A DNA stretch of 64,000 bases. Source: Chitinophaga sp. SYP-B3965. Its GTDB lineage: Bacteria; Bacteroidota; Bacteroidia; Chitinophagales; Chitinophagaceae. The notes under the pieces are model-generated. The model was not told where the DNA came from and did not search any database. It saw nothing but the letters and a program-made list of their open reading frames with translations. Positions 54,249-63,820 of the stretch are shown one piece after another. How positions within the stretch are numbered: the first letter of the stretch is position 1; the number at the start of each line of letters is the position of its first letter. Where the stretch lies: positions 186,001 through 250,000 of the forward strand of contig NZ_WJFD01000002.1 in assembly GCF_009647655.1 (NCBI RefSeq), in the 5' to 3' direction. A program made the position numbers and the translations under genes.

Positions 54249-54776
54249 TTAGGTGTATCGGTACTTTTTCTGAACGATGTTTCCTGCAATATCGTGTACC
54301 CATAACCGTATGCTCTCTCCTTTTTCTATATTTCCGAGATCGAATTCCCAGAGGTCTACTTTCTTTATGGCGAAGCCCGTTCTTTTTTCTGTTCCTGCGG
54401 CGTTTTCGATTGCCACTTTTACGCTTGTTATGCGGTGTTTTCCTTTTGCTTCTACTTCGATCGTTTGCTCTTTTACGCTCGCTATTACTTCCGGTTTGTG
54501 GTAGGCATCCTGGAAGGCTGCGTTGAAAGCCGTTTGGTTTGGCTTGGCGATGGATTTATAGAAGGCCTTTTTAGCCGGGTCTTTAACGGCGGCTTTGGCG
54601 AAGTCGTTGGCTCTTTTGAAACGTTCCTGGTTCGCGATCTGGGTAGGGGTTTTGGGTGGGTATTTGCAGGGGCGGTTGCACATCACGGTTTTGCCGTTCC
54701 GCTGACGGAAGACGATCTGCTTTGCGAAGGTGCCTGTGGCTCCTTTTGTGATGACGTTATGTTCAGATACTGCCAT
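54249..54776 (-). CDS. Uncharacterised 175-residue protein
   Basis: A cytoplasmic-looking protein with no signal peptide or membrane segment. I do not recognise an enzyme family. Visible features are a Gly/Phe-rich opening (GATGTFAKQIVFRQRNGKTVM), then a basic Pro/Thr-rich segment ending in QxANQERFKRAND-type helices at about 45-60. A Lys/Ala-rich middle follows, and the beta-rich end contains RLWVHDIAGNIVQKKY. The order (short beta region, proline turn, QxxxRxxF helix, beta domain) recalls small Bacteroidota proteins of unknown function. It is monocistronic and divergent from the toxin-antitoxin pair, with 196 bp between them. Confidence 0.65.
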   Translation of the reverse strand: MAVSEHNVITKGATGTFAKQIVFRQRNGKTVMCNRPCKYPPKTPTQIANQERFKRANDFAKAAVKDPAKKAFYKSIAKPNQTAFNAAFQDAYHKPEVIASVKEQTIEVEAKGKHRITSVKVAIENAAGTEKRTGFAIKKVDLWEFDLGNIEKGESIRLWVHDIAGNIVQKKYRYT

Positions 54777-54889
54777 AGGTACTAAGGTAAGACTTATTTC
54801 TTGATTTTCACTTCGAATCTTGAGCCTATGTGGAACGAATATAGGGTATTAGATTGTATAGGGAGGGAACCGGGCGTGTTTCAAGAGTG

Positions 54890-54962
54890 TGATTCCGAAA
54901 GAATCATATTGACTGAATCACTTTCATTTTTTAATTTACATTTGATGTTAATTAAAAATTAA
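54890..54962 (+). promoter_or_regulatory. Candidate operators of the HigB/HigA-like operon
   Basis: Two inverted repeats lie before the toxin. TGATTC-CGAAA-GAATCA (54890-54906) is perfect, and a further GAATCA half-site follows at about 54915. TTAATT-AAA-AATTAA (54948-54962) is also perfect and fills the spacer between the -33 and -7 elements. Binding of the antitoxin HTH there would block RNA polymerase. These are predicted sites only. Confidence 0.5.
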
Positions 54963-54970
54963 TATCTTTG
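54941..54970 (+). promoter_or_regulatory. Strong predicted promoter of the toxin-antitoxin operon
   Basis: TTTG at 54941-54944 (-33) and TATCTTTG at 54963-54970 (exact TAnnTTTG) are separated by 18 bp. The transcript would start within a few bases of the toxin ATG at 54973, giving a leaderless or nearly leaderless mRNA. Confidence 0.65.
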
Positions 54971-54972
54971 TA

Positions 54973-55314
54973 ATGGTTATTACTTTTGCGGATAAGAAGC
55001 TAGAGAAGCTGATCAATGATGATAAAAAGCTGCTACTGGAGTATGGCAAACCTCAGGCGAGGACGATCAAGAAACGCTTGCAACAGTTAAAGTTTGCTGC
55101 TACTCTTGAGGAAGTGCGGTATGTGTCGGGAAACTATCATGAACTTACTAATAAAAGGAAAGGGCAATGGGCCTGCGACCTCATACAACCGGACCGGTTG
55201 GTTTTCACTCCTCATGAAAAGCCTATTCCTTCCAATGAATATGGACAGTATATCTGGCAGAAAATTACCGGCGTAGAAATAATTGAAGTTATCAACTACC
55301 ACAAAAAAAAGTGA
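54973..55314 (+). CDS. HigB-like toxin (RelE/ParE superfamily)
   Basis: A 113-residue small basic protein resembling HigB/RelE-type ribosome-dependent mRNA interferases. Features are a long opening helix (KKLEKLINDDKKLLLEYG), a second helix (ARTIKKRLQQLKFA), then the beta-sheet segment VRYVSGNYHELTNKRKGQWACDLIQPDRLVFTP, with the His-Glu/Lys-Arg cluster expected at the active site. It ends in a final strand VEIIEVINYHKK. It overlaps or abuts the antitoxin gene (GTGA at 55311). The ATG lies directly at the predicted transcription start. The family call rests on shape and context. Confidence 0.8.
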   Translation: MVITFADKKLEKLINDDKKLLLEYGKPQARTIKKRLQQLKFAATLEEVRYVSGNYHELTNKRKGQWACDLIQPDRLVFTPHEKPIPSNEYGQYIWQKITGVEIIEVINYHKKK

Positions 55315-55316
55315 AC

Positions 55317-56405
55317 ATGTTAAAGGAAAATCAATATCATCCTCAGTCTATATTACATCCGGGAGAAACATTGGCAGAGAAGCTGGAGGAAATGGGAATG
55401 GGACCCAAGGAGTTTGCACTGCGAACGGGCAAACCGGAAAAAACGATCACTGCCGTACTGAAGGGAGATAGTTCGATTACTGCGGATATGGCTGTTCAGT
55501 TTGAAAGTGTGACCAAGATTCCGGCGAACTTCTGGATGAACTACCAAAGGGGGTATGATGAATTCATAGCCAGGAAAAAGCGTCAGAATGCTATAGCGCA
55601 GTCTGTTGAATGGGCGAAATCGTTCCCCTTGAATGAGATGATCAAAAAGGGGTGGCTGCCTCCGGGTAATAATGCTCAGGAGAAAACAATAGCCATGCTG
55701 GGCTTTTTTGGGTTCTCTCATCATTCTGCCTGGGAAGATTATTACTTTAATCAACAGCTAAAAGTAGCCTTTCGTATCTCACTAGCCAATACCAGGGAAC
55801 CGTTTGCTATTTCTGCCTGGTTGCGTAAAGGAGAACTTCAAGCAGCCGTGTTACAGGCTAAGGAGTATAAAGAGAAGAAGTTCAAAGAGGCATTGCCCGC
55901 TTTAAAGCGCATCATGGCTGAGCACCCGGCGGATTTCTTTCATCAGTTACAGGATATTTGTCTGGAAGCCGGTGTAAAAGTGGTGCATACTCCTACCCTC
56001 CCTAAGGCTCCGATATGTGGCAGTACCCGGTGGTTGAATGATACCCCACTTATTCAATTAACGGGGAGATATAATCGGAATGATAGTTTCTGGTTTACTT
56101 TTTTTCATGAAGCGGGGCATATCCTGTTGCATGGTAAAAAGGATATTTTTCTTGAGAAAGTGGAATATTCTGATAAAGATCTCAAGAAGGAAAAAGAGGC
56201 GGATGAATTTGCGGTGAAATGGACATTAACGGAGGAGGAAGAAGCGACTATACTGGCGGCTGTGCCACTTGATGAACAGAAGGTAAGAAGCTTTGCTGCG
56301 CAGTTCAATACGCATCCGGCAATCATAATTGGCAGATTGCAACATAAGCAGTTAGTGCCGTATTCATTGGGGAGGGAATACTTTGAGCCTGTGGTGTTTG
56401 AATAA
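55317..56405 (+). CDS. HigA-type antitoxin fused to ImmA/IrrE metallopeptidase
   Basis: About 362 residues. The N-terminal ~80 residues match HigA/XRE antitoxins (HPGETLAEKLEEMGMGPKEFALRTGKPEKTITAVLKGDSSITADMA, then FWMNYQ). The second half is an ImmA/IrrE-type zinc peptidase domain: the HExxH motif reads HEAGH at about 264-268, with the third ligand region in EKEADEFAVKW. The antitoxin would repress its operon and neutralise the HigB-like toxin, and the peptidase part could act as a sensor or cleave it. A GTG at 55311 would overlap the toxin stop by four bases and is an alternative start. The layout is known in genomes, but the peptidase's role in such pairs is not settled. Confidence 0.85.
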   Translation: MLKENQYHPQSILHPGETLAEKLEEMGMGPKEFALRTGKPEKTITAVLKGDSSITADMAVQFESVTKIPANFWMNYQRGYDEFIARKKRQNAIAQSVEWAKSFPLNEMIKKGWLPPGNNAQEKTIAMLGFFGFSHHSAWEDYYFNQQLKVAFRISLANTREPFAISAWLRKGELQAAVLQAKEYKEKKFKEALPALKRIMAEHPADFFHQLQDICLEAGVKVVHTPTLPKAPICGSTRWLNDTPLIQLTGRYNRNDSFWFTFFHEAGHILLHGKKDIFLEKVEYSDKDLKKEKEADEFAVKWTLTEEEEATILAAVPLDEQKVRSFAAQFNTHPAIIIGRLQHKQLVPYSLGREYFEPVVFE

Positions 56406-56560
56406 TTTGATGATCATCGGAATATCTATTGAAGGATAGAATTGGTTTAAAACAAATGATGGTAATTGACCAATAGTGAAGCAATTGCTGAAGAGTGCGA
56501 CGCAACGGGGGATTGATTGAAAAACAAATGCCGGGTACCTAAAAACTACCCGTTTAAATA

Positions 56561-56597
56561 AAAAGGAGATAGCCGATGGTGACTATCTCCTTTTCTG
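56561..56597. terminator. Bidirectional terminator
   Basis: AAAAGGAGATAG pairs with CTATCTCCTTTT around a 10-nt loop and is flanked by T/A runs on both strands. It ends both the toxin-antitoxin operon and the giant MBG-repeat gene. A smaller CGGGTA/TACCCG hairpin lies just upstream at 56532-56552. Confidence 0.85.
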
Positions 56598-56599
56598 TT

Positions 56600-59500
56600 T
56601 TAATATTCTAATACAAAGAATCCACTTTGTTTTATGCCCTGATAGATGAGGACATAGTAGTGTACTCCTTTCGTTAGTTTGTTGCCCTTATTATCGAGAC
56701 CTCTGAAAACATTGCCGGTGTTGTTGTAACCTCTCGCTTCGAACACGATCTTACCGTTAGCGTTGGAGATGTAGAGCTGGTTATCCGGGTATTGGCGGAT
56801 GCCTTCTATCATCAGGAAGTCGTTGATGCCATCTCCGTTTGGCGTTACGGCATCATTCACTTTTATGTAACCGATGATGCCGGTTACTTCCAGGCTCTGC
56901 TCTACTGCGATAGCTGCTAAGTAATTATTATTACCTGGCTGCGTGGCGGTAACTTTTGTGATGCCGGCTTTCAGGGCTGAGATCAGGTTGCCGTTTATTG
57001 TTGCAATGGTGGTATTTTCTATCACATAAGTGATAGGCAGGCCGGAACTTGCTGTGGCACCAGGATCAAAAGGTGGCTCTCCTGCCGTGCGTTGGATCAT
57101 TGTACCGAAGCTGATGGTTTGTGCGGCTTTGGCTATTACGAGTTGCTGCGGTATTGCTGTGGCAGCGTTGTAATTTCCATCTCCTGGCTGGGTTGCCGTG
57201 ATCGTTACAGTGCCTGCTCCAACGATGTGGATGTTGCCGTTTACGATGGTGGCTACATTTGGATCAGAACTGGTGTAGATGATACCCAGGCCGGATGTTA
57301 CCGTTGCACCGGCAGCGAAATCTGCATCGCCGTATGTTTTTGCGGGTAAGGTCGCGAAGGTGATTGTTTGTGCTGCTTTCTGAATGGTGAGGATACCGTT
57401 TACATAAGTGAATGTGTAATTGGCCGCAGCTGCACCTGATGCGGTGATCGGATGTGTGCCGCCGGTTGTTCCTGTAGCATTTATGCTTATTGGTGTTGTG
57501 AATACAGCTTCTGTTTCTCCAAACACGAATCCTGTTATTGTGTACGTGAATACTGGGTTTGGTTGGCCGTATACTTTTGTTTTATCGTCCGCGGTAACGG
57601 TGAGCGTTTTCTTGTTTACCGTGAGCGTTACGCTTACATCTGCTGCTGCGTTGTAATTAGCATTGCCTGCCTGGTGTGCTGTGATCGTTGCTGTGCCTGC
57701 TCCTGTGATGTGGATGTTGTTGCCGACGATCGTGGCTACACCTGTGCTGGTATAAGTAATAGGCAAGCCGCTGCTGATAGTTGCGCCGGGGGCGAAGTCT
57801 GCATCGCCGTAAGTTTTTTGCAGGGCGTTGAAGATGATGGCCGCCGTGGCTTTCTGAATGGTGAGTGTACCTGGCTGGTAGACGAAACTATAATTAGCAG
57901 CGGCAGCGCCTGTTGCTGTAATATTATAAACACCTACTGCCGTGCCGGCATTTGTTGTAATAGTTACCGGGGTGGTGAATGCAGCTTCTGTATCCGGACT
58001 TACCAATCCTGTTATCGTGTACGTAAGCGTTGGTAACGCCTCTCCGTAGTTGATGGTTTTATCATTTGCCGTTACGGTGAGTTGTTTTTTATTCACCGTG
58101 AGCGTTACACTTACATCTGTGGCAGGATTGTAATTACCATTTCCCACCTGGTGTGCGGTGATGGTAGCTGTGCCGGCTCCGGTAATATGGATGTTGCCGT
58201 TTACGATGGTGGCTACACCTGTGCTGGTATAAGTTATCGGCAAACTGCTGCTTATTGTAGCGCCGGGAGCGAAATCTGCATCACCATATGTTTTTGTTGG
58301 TAATGTAGTGAAGGTGATCTGCGCGGTGGCTTTTCCAATGGTAAGCGTGCCATTTACATAATTGAATGTGTAGTTAGCTGCTGCTGCACCTGATGGTATG
58401 ATGGGATAAGTGCCCACATTTGTGCCGGTTGCGCTGATGCTTACCGGTGCTGTGAATGTCGCTTCTGTATCCGGGTTTACGAATCCTGTTATCGTATAAG
58501 TGAGTACCGGGGTGGGATCTCCGTAGGTTTGAGTTTTATCCGCAGCGGTAACGGTTAACTGTTTTTTATTCACCGTGAGCGTTACGGGTACATCTGTGGC
58601 TACGTTGTAATTTGTATTCCCTGCCTGCTGTGCGGTGATCGTTGTTGTACCAGCTCCTACTATATGAATATTACCGCCTGCAATAGTAGCGACATTGGTG
58701 TTGCTGCTTATATATGTAATAGGCAATCCGCTGGCGATCGTAGCGCCGGGAGAAAAGTCTGCATCACCGTATGTTTTTACTGGTAATGTAGTGAAGCTGA
58801 TCTGCACGGTGGCTTTTCCGATCGTGAGTATGCCGGGTATATAATTGAATAGATAGTTGGCTGCTACTGCGCCTGATGCGGTGATCGGGTATGTGCCTAC
58901 GTTGGTGCCGGTTGCTGTGATGCTTACTGGCGTAGTGAATACGGCTTGCGTTTCTGTCCCCGCGAATCCTGTTATGATGTAAGTTAACGTTGGCAGCGCT
59001 TCTCCATAATTGATGGTTTTATTCTCCGCTGTTACGGTGAGTTGTTTTTTATTCACCGTTAATGTTACGGGTACATCTGTGGCAGCATTGTAATTACCAT
59101 TTCCGGCCTGGTGTGCGGTGATCGTTGCACTTCCTGCTCCCGTAATATGGATATTACCATTTACGATGGTGGCTACGCTGCTGTTATCGCTTGTATAAGT
59201 AATGGGCAAGCCGCTGCTGATTGTAGCACCGGGAGCGAAATCTGCGTCGCCGTATGTTTTTACGGGCAATGCAGTGAAGGTGATGTTTGCTGTGGCTTTC
59301 ACAATAGTGAGTATGCCAGCTACATAATTAAATGTGTAGTTGGCTGCTACCCCGCCAGATACCGTGATCGGATAAGTGCCCACATTGGTGCCGGATGCGC
59401 TAACGCTTACCGGTGTCGTGAACGTGGCTTCTGTATCCGGATTTATGAACCCTGTTATGATGTAAGTGAGGGTTGGTAATGCATCACCGAAGCTGATGGT

Positions 59501-62500
59501 TTGGTTACTGGCCGTTACGGTCAGTTGTTTTTTATTCACCGTGAGCGTTACGGGTACATCTGTGGCTGGGTTGTAATTACCGTTCCCTGCCTGCTGTGCA
59601 GTGATCGTTGTTGAGCCAGCTCCAACGATATGAATATTACCGCCTACAATAGTAGCGACATTCGTGTTGCTGCTTATATAGGTGATCGGTAAGCCATTAG
59701 GGATCGTAGCTCCGGGAGCAAAGTCTGCATCGCCGTATGTTTTTACGGGCAGGCCGCTGAAGCTGATCTGCGCTGTGGCTTTTCCAATGGTGAGTATGCC
59801 CGGTTGATAAACGAAATCGTAGTTAGCTGCTGCTGCACCTGATGCTGTTATCGGATATGTGCCCACGTTTGTGCCGGTAGCGGAAACGCTTACCGGTGTT
59901 GTGAGTACTGCTTCTGTTTCACCGGGGATGAAACCAGTTATTGTATGCGTGAATGTTGGCAGCGGGTCTCCGAAATTGATGCTCTTATCTTCCGCTATTA
60001 CAGTCAGTTGTTTTTTGTTGACAGTTAATGTTAGTGGCGCATCGGGGGATGGGTTGTAATTAGCATCTCCCACCTGATGTGCAGTGATCGTTGCGGTACC
60101 GGCTCCCACGATGTGGATGTTTCCGCCAACGATCGTGGCTACGCTGCTGTTATCACTTGTATAAGTGATAGGTAATCCGTTGCTGATCGTAGCACCGGGA
60201 GCGAAATCTGCATCGCCGTATGTTTTTGCCGGCAGCGATGCAAAGGAAATATTAATGGTGGCTTTTTGAATGGTGAGCGTTGCCGGCACAAAGAGGATAT
60301 CGTAATTATCCGCAGTGGCTCCGCTAAGCGTAATGGTATAAACACCTATAGCAGTGGTGGCGTCTGTTGTGGCGATCACAGGGGTGAGCAATGCGTTTTC
60401 ATTTTCGCCGGGAGCGAAACCTGTTGACGTATACGTGAGCGTTGGCAATGGCTGGCCATAGTCGACCGTTTTATTCTCTGCGGTGAACGTGAGCGTTCTT
60501 TTACCAATGGTCAGTGTTTGGTCTACATCGGTGGCGATTTCGTAGTTATTGTTAGTTCCGTCCTGTGAGGCGGTGATGGTAACTGAGCCTATTCCTACAA
60601 TGTAAACAAGGCCATTGTCGATATAGGCTATCAGTGGATCAGAACTTGTATATGTTACAGGTAAACCATTGCTCACAGTGGCACCGGGACTGAACGCGTT
60701 ATCACCATATATTTTTGCGGGTATCGCATTAAAGGTGATGCTTGCAGCTGCAGGCAGGATCGTGAAGGAACCTGGCACATAGCTGAAATCATAATTAGCG
60801 GCTGCTGCTCCTGAAACGTTGATATTATATTGACCAGCGTCTGTGGCAACATCTCTTGTGATGCTTACGGGCGTGGTGAATACGGCTTCTGTTTCCGGGT
60901 TTACGAATCCTGTTATGCTGTAAGAGAGTGCTCCTGGCAGTGGTGCAGCGTCTCCGTAAGTAATGGTGATATCATCTGCTGTTACGGTGAGTGTTTTTTT
61001 GCTGACGGTGATGGTGACGATCACATCTGGTGCGGGGAAGTAAGAAGCATTTCCTACTTGTGAAACGGTGATGTTAGCCGTTCCTGCTCCAACAACATGA
61101 ATCTTTCCGGCAACGACGTCAGCCACACTGGCATTGTCACTGCTGAAAGAAAGCGGTAAAGATGAAGAGGCGGAACCTGCTGGCGTGAAGTCCGCATCTC
61201 CGTATGTTGCGGTAAAGTTTGAGATCGTAATGGTTTGTGCGGTTCTTACTATAATCTGGAAATTTTGCTCAGGAGCAAAAGGAGATCCGGCAAATGCACC
61301 ATCCACAGCCTGTACACTCCAGTAATATGTTTTATTGGACTGAAGTCCTTTAATAGTAGTGGTGTTCAATGATCCGGTGTTACCGATCTTCACTACTTTT
61401 CTGAAACCGGTGAGGATATCAGACATGGCCGGCTTTAGGTTTCCCTGGCCGGCAACATCACTGATGTATACATTATAGTTGAGTCCGTTCTGCGGAGTTT
61501 GTGTATCTGTGGTTTTGTCCCAGGAGAGGATCATGCTTACGCCATCCACATGGGGGATTGAATTTAAATTGGTTGGTGCAGTTGGGATGGTGTTTGCTGC
61601 CGGCGGAGCATCGTTCCTGTAAATATTGGTGATGAGTGCTGTGCCGTTGTATCCTGAAGTTATGATATCGAGGTCGTTGTCATTATCGTAATCTGCCCAT
61701 GCGGCGGTAGAATTAGATACGCCGGTTAAAGTATGGCTGTTTACAAAAACTGCGGCTCCGTCATTGCGGTATACCTGGCTGATGCGGGTGCTGGAGAGTA
61801 ACTCACCTGTGAATAAAAGATCCAGATCTCCATCGTTGTCGCAATCACCCCAGGCTACGGAACCGTTTATAATAGCAGGTAAGGAATTGACGATATCTTC
61901 AAACGTTCCATCTCCTTTATTGTGATACAGTTTAGTAATATAGAAAAAAGTATTATCCCGGCCTGTTAATATAACATCCAGGAAACCATCATTATCATAA
62001 TCGCCCCAGGCTACGGAACCGTTTTCAACACCGAGTATTGTTACACCAACGTTTGCTGCTGCAAATGTTCCGTTCCCTCCATTACTGTAGATATAACTGA
62101 CCCGTTGGTTTGCATTATTGAAACCTGCTAATAAGATATCCTGATCACCATCATTATCATAATCGCCCCAGGCTACCGAAGAGTTAGATACGCCATCTAA
62201 TGATATGCCGCTATTTACAAATTGACCACTCCCTGTATTAGTATAGATCCGACTGATCTTTGTTGAGCCGTTTAATCCTGTCAATAAAAAATCCAGGTCT
62301 CCATCGTTATCATAATCTGCCCAGGCTACGGAACCACTTTCCACACCAGGGAGTACAACACCAACACTGACGTCTGTAAATCCGGTCCCACCATCATTAC
62401 GGTACATATAGGTAAAGCCTGAACCTGTTAATAACAGATCCAGATCTCCATCGTTATCATAATCACCCCAGGCAGAAGCAGCATTTGTAACACTGCCCGG

Positions 62501-62755
62501 AAGGGTTATACTATTTGTAAATGAAGCGCCCCCATACCTGTAGATCAGACTCTGTTTAGTAGTATTGCCTGTGTTTGATCCTCCTGCTATTAAAAAATCC
62601 AGATCACCATCATTATCATAGTCAGCCCAGGTTACGGTACTGAATTGCAGTCCGGGGATAGCAGGAGCCACGCTTCCTGTTACATCCGTAAACGTCTGCG
62701 CCTTTATCCCTGTGGTGAAACATAAGCATAAGAAGAATAGTATATTTCGAGTCAT
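56600..62755 (-). CDS. Giant T9SS-secreted VCBS/MBG-repeat protein
   Basis: About 2051 residues. The signal peptide (MTRNILFFLCLCFTTGIKAQ) is followed by seven VCBS/FG-GAP-type calcium-binding repeats (units of ~47 residues with WGDYDNDGDLD). Next come a fibronectin-III-like domain and a long stalk of alternating modules: ten Ig-like modules marked KTYGDADF..LPITYTS and eight MBG modules marked KKQLTVTA..LTYTITGF. The last ~90 residues are a CHU_C/type B sorting domain (VNDAVTPNGDGINDFLMIEG ... SGFFVLEY), so it should be exported by the type IX system and attached to the surface. Likely an adhesin or matrix protein. The start was set at the signal peptide ATG, 17 bp after the sprF-like stop. 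Confidence 0.92.
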   Translation of the reverse strand: MTRNILFFLCLCFTTGIKAQTFTDVTGSVAPAIPGLQFSTVTWADYDNDGDLDFLIAGGSNTGNTTKQSLIYRYGGASFTNSITLPGSVTNAASAWGDYDNDGDLDLLLTGSGFTYMYRNDGGTGFTDVSVGVVLPGVESGSVAWADYDNDGDLDFLLTGLNGSTKISRIYTNTGSGQFVNSGISLDGVSNSSVAWGDYDNDGDQDILLAGFNNANQRVSYIYSNGGNGTFAAANVGVTILGVENGSVAWGDYDNDGFLDVILTGRDNTFFYITKLYHNKGDGTFEDIVNSLPAIINGSVAWGDCDNDGDLDLLFTGELLSSTRISQVYRNDGAAVFVNSHTLTGVSNSTAAWADYDNDNDLDIITSGYNGTALITNIYRNDAPPAANTIPTAPTNLNSIPHVDGVSMILSWDKTTDTQTPQNGLNYNVYISDVAGQGNLKPAMSDILTGFRKVVKIGNTGSLNTTTIKGLQSNKTYYWSVQAVDGAFAGSPFAPEQNFQIIVRTAQTITISNFTATYGDADFTPAGSASSSLPLSFSSDNASVADVVAGKIHVVGAGTANITVSQVGNASYFPAPDVIVTITVSKKTLTVTADDITITYGDAAPLPGALSYSITGFVNPETEAVFTTPVSITRDVATDAGQYNINVSGAAAANYDFSYVPGSFTILPAAASITFNAIPAKIYGDNAFSPGATVSNGLPVTYTSSDPLIAYIDNGLVYIVGIGSVTITASQDGTNNNYEIATDVDQTLTIGKRTLTFTAENKTVDYGQPLPTLTYTSTGFAPGENENALLTPVIATTDATTAIGVYTITLSGATADNYDILFVPATLTIQKATINISFASLPAKTYGDADFAPGATISNGLPITYTSDNSSVATIVGGNIHIVGAGTATITAHQVGDANYNPSPDAPLTLTVNKKQLTVIAEDKSINFGDPLPTFTHTITGFIPGETEAVLTTPVSVSATGTNVGTYPITASGAAAANYDFVYQPGILTIGKATAQISFSGLPVKTYGDADFAPGATIPNGLPITYISSNTNVATIVGGNIHIVGAGSTTITAQQAGNGNYNPATDVPVTLTVNKKQLTVTASNQTISFGDALPTLTYIITGFINPDTEATFTTPVSVSASGTNVGTYPITVSGGVAANYTFNYVAGILTIVKATANITFTALPVKTYGDADFAPGATISSGLPITYTSDNSSVATIVNGNIHITGAGSATITAHQAGNGNYNAATDVPVTLTVNKKQLTVTAENKTINYGEALPTLTYIITGFAGTETQAVFTTPVSITATGTNVGTYPITASGAVAANYLFNYIPGILTIGKATVQISFTTLPVKTYGDADFSPGATIASGLPITYISSNTNVATIAGGNIHIVGAGTTTITAQQAGNTNYNVATDVPVTLTVNKKQLTVTAADKTQTYGDPTPVLTYTITGFVNPDTEATFTAPVSISATGTNVGTYPIIPSGAAAANYTFNYVNGTLTIGKATAQITFTTLPTKTYGDADFAPGATISSSLPITYTSTGVATIVNGNIHITGAGTATITAHQVGNGNYNPATDVSVTLTVNKKQLTVTANDKTINYGEALPTLTYTITGLVSPDTEAAFTTPVTITTNAGTAVGVYNITATGAAAANYSFVYQPGTLTIQKATAAIIFNALQKTYGDADFAPGATISSGLPITYTSTGVATIVGNNIHITGAGTATITAHQAGNANYNAAADVSVTLTVNKKTLTVTADDKTKVYGQPNPVFTYTITGFVFGETEAVFTTPISINATGTTGGTHPITASGAAAANYTFTYVNGILTIQKAAQTITFATLPAKTYGDADFAAGATVTSGLGIIYTSSDPNVATIVNGNIHIVGAGTVTITATQPGDGNYNAATAIPQQLVIAKAAQTISFGTMIQRTAGEPPFDPGATASSGLPITYVIENTTIATINGNLISALKAGITKVTATQPGNNNYLAAIAVEQSLEVTGIIGYIKVNDAVTPNGDGINDFLMIEGIRQYPDNQLYISNANGKIVFEARGYNNTGNVFRGLDNKGNKLTKGVHYYVLIYQGIKQSGFFVLEY
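57080..61230 (-). repeat. Coding tandem repeats of ~477-486 bp
   Basis: The DNA encoding the MBG stalk repeats with a regular period. A shared TCTGCATCGCCGTA-like segment recurs at about 57321, 57798, 58275, 58758, 59241, 59724 and 60207, so units are 477 or 483 bp (159 or 161 codons). The two flanking units are more diverged. Neighbouring copies are close at the DNA level, which points to recent unit duplication or gene conversion. Confidence 0.9.
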
Positions 62756-62772
62756 AGTTATTGTCTTTTTAC

Positions 62773-63663
62773 TTACCACCATTTAAATGGAAGGGCGATA
62801 TTATTGATGCGGTAGTTGATGAACACTTCATGGGAACCACCACTAAAGCGACTGATATTCTGACTGTTGCCTACTGAGAAGATGTAACCATATCCCACCT
62901 GCAATGTTTTCTGGAAACTATATTGTAATGATGCGTTCATTTCTCCGGTACTGCGATAGGTGGCGCCTACACCCAATGTTTCCTGGATGAATAAAGTGGC
63001 GCCTGCATCCAGTGCGCGGCTTTTGTTGAGCACGTTCCAGATCAAAGCGGGTGCAACAGAAAGCTGCTCATTGATGGGTAATAACACGCCGGCTGATAAA
63101 TAACCGTTGCTTTCTACGGGTACATCTTTATAATCTTTGAGGGGGATCCTTGGCATGGATGCACCAAAGTAAAAACGTTCTCCATGTAACACGAGTCCTG
63201 CTCCCACAATGCCTCTCCATTGATTGATCTGTTGCTTTTGCGCCAATGCGGGATCTCCTCCTCCCAGGCCGGTATAGTTGGCTGAGAAGTTATCTGCGCC
63301 ACCATAGAAACCTAAACTTAAATATTCTGTTTTGCTGAGCTTCACGGTTTTGGAAAGCATCAGGCCTAAGGAGGTATACTTATTAACTGCTACCGATTTA
63401 TGTTCTGCTACCACACCGATGGACATCCCGGGATCGTTAATGAAAGTGCTGCCGGAAAAGCTAAAGGTAGATGGGGCATCGTTGATACCTGTCCATTGTT
63501 TTCTTCCGGCGGCGGTGAAACTGGTGGAGGAATCCATGCTTTGCATCGCGGGATTCGCTAACGCAGCGTTCCGGTTGAAGTTGGGGAAGACGAATGTTTC
63601 CTGCGCATTTGCCTGAGTGCCAAGCAAAAGCAGGAGTGCACACTGCCATAGGTATCTTGTCAT
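62773..63663 (-). CDS. PorP/SprF-family type IX secretion protein
   Basis: About 296 residues; an outer-membrane protein of the PorP/SprF family. The signal peptide MTRYLWQCALLLLLGTQANAQ is followed by FVFPNFNRNAALANPAMQSMDSSTSFTAAGRKQWTGINDAP, the family's NPA..G..R.QW opening. A beta-barrel follows and ends in SHEVFINYRINNIALPFKWW. Such proteins pair one-to-one with large CHU_C-domain substrates and hold them on the surface. Here the gene lies 17 bp upstream of the giant MBG protein, forming such a pair. An upstream extension of the frame lacks similarity. Confidence 0.92.
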   Translation of the reverse strand: MTRYLWQCALLLLLGTQANAQETFVFPNFNRNAALANPAMQSMDSSTSFTAAGRKQWTGINDAPSTFSFSGSTFINDPGMSIGVVAEHKSVAVNKYTSLGLMLSKTVKLSKTEYLSLGFYGGADNFSANYTGLGGGDPALAQKQQINQWRGIVGAGLVLHGERFYFGASMPRIPLKDYKDVPVESNGYLSAGVLLPINEQLSVAPALIWNVLNKSRALDAGATLFIQETLGVGATYRSTGEMNASLQYSFQKTLQVGYGYIFSVGNSQNISRFSGGSHEVFINYRINNIALPFKWW

Positions 63664-63820
63664 TACTAGTTGTTTTATCTCTGTGATGTTACAGGTGGAA
63701 TTGATGGCCCCGTATTTTATGCTGCCTTGCCCTTTTGCGGACACGAAAAACCAGCACAAAGTAAACACTATCTGCGCGATTCTACAATACCCATTATGTG
63801 TCAAAATTATCTCATATCAA

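Noticed and set aside
57452..58036. 194-codon plus-strand frame in the MBG repeats
   Set aside because: Antisense shadow of the repetitive stalk; Cys-rich composition repeats with the DNA period.
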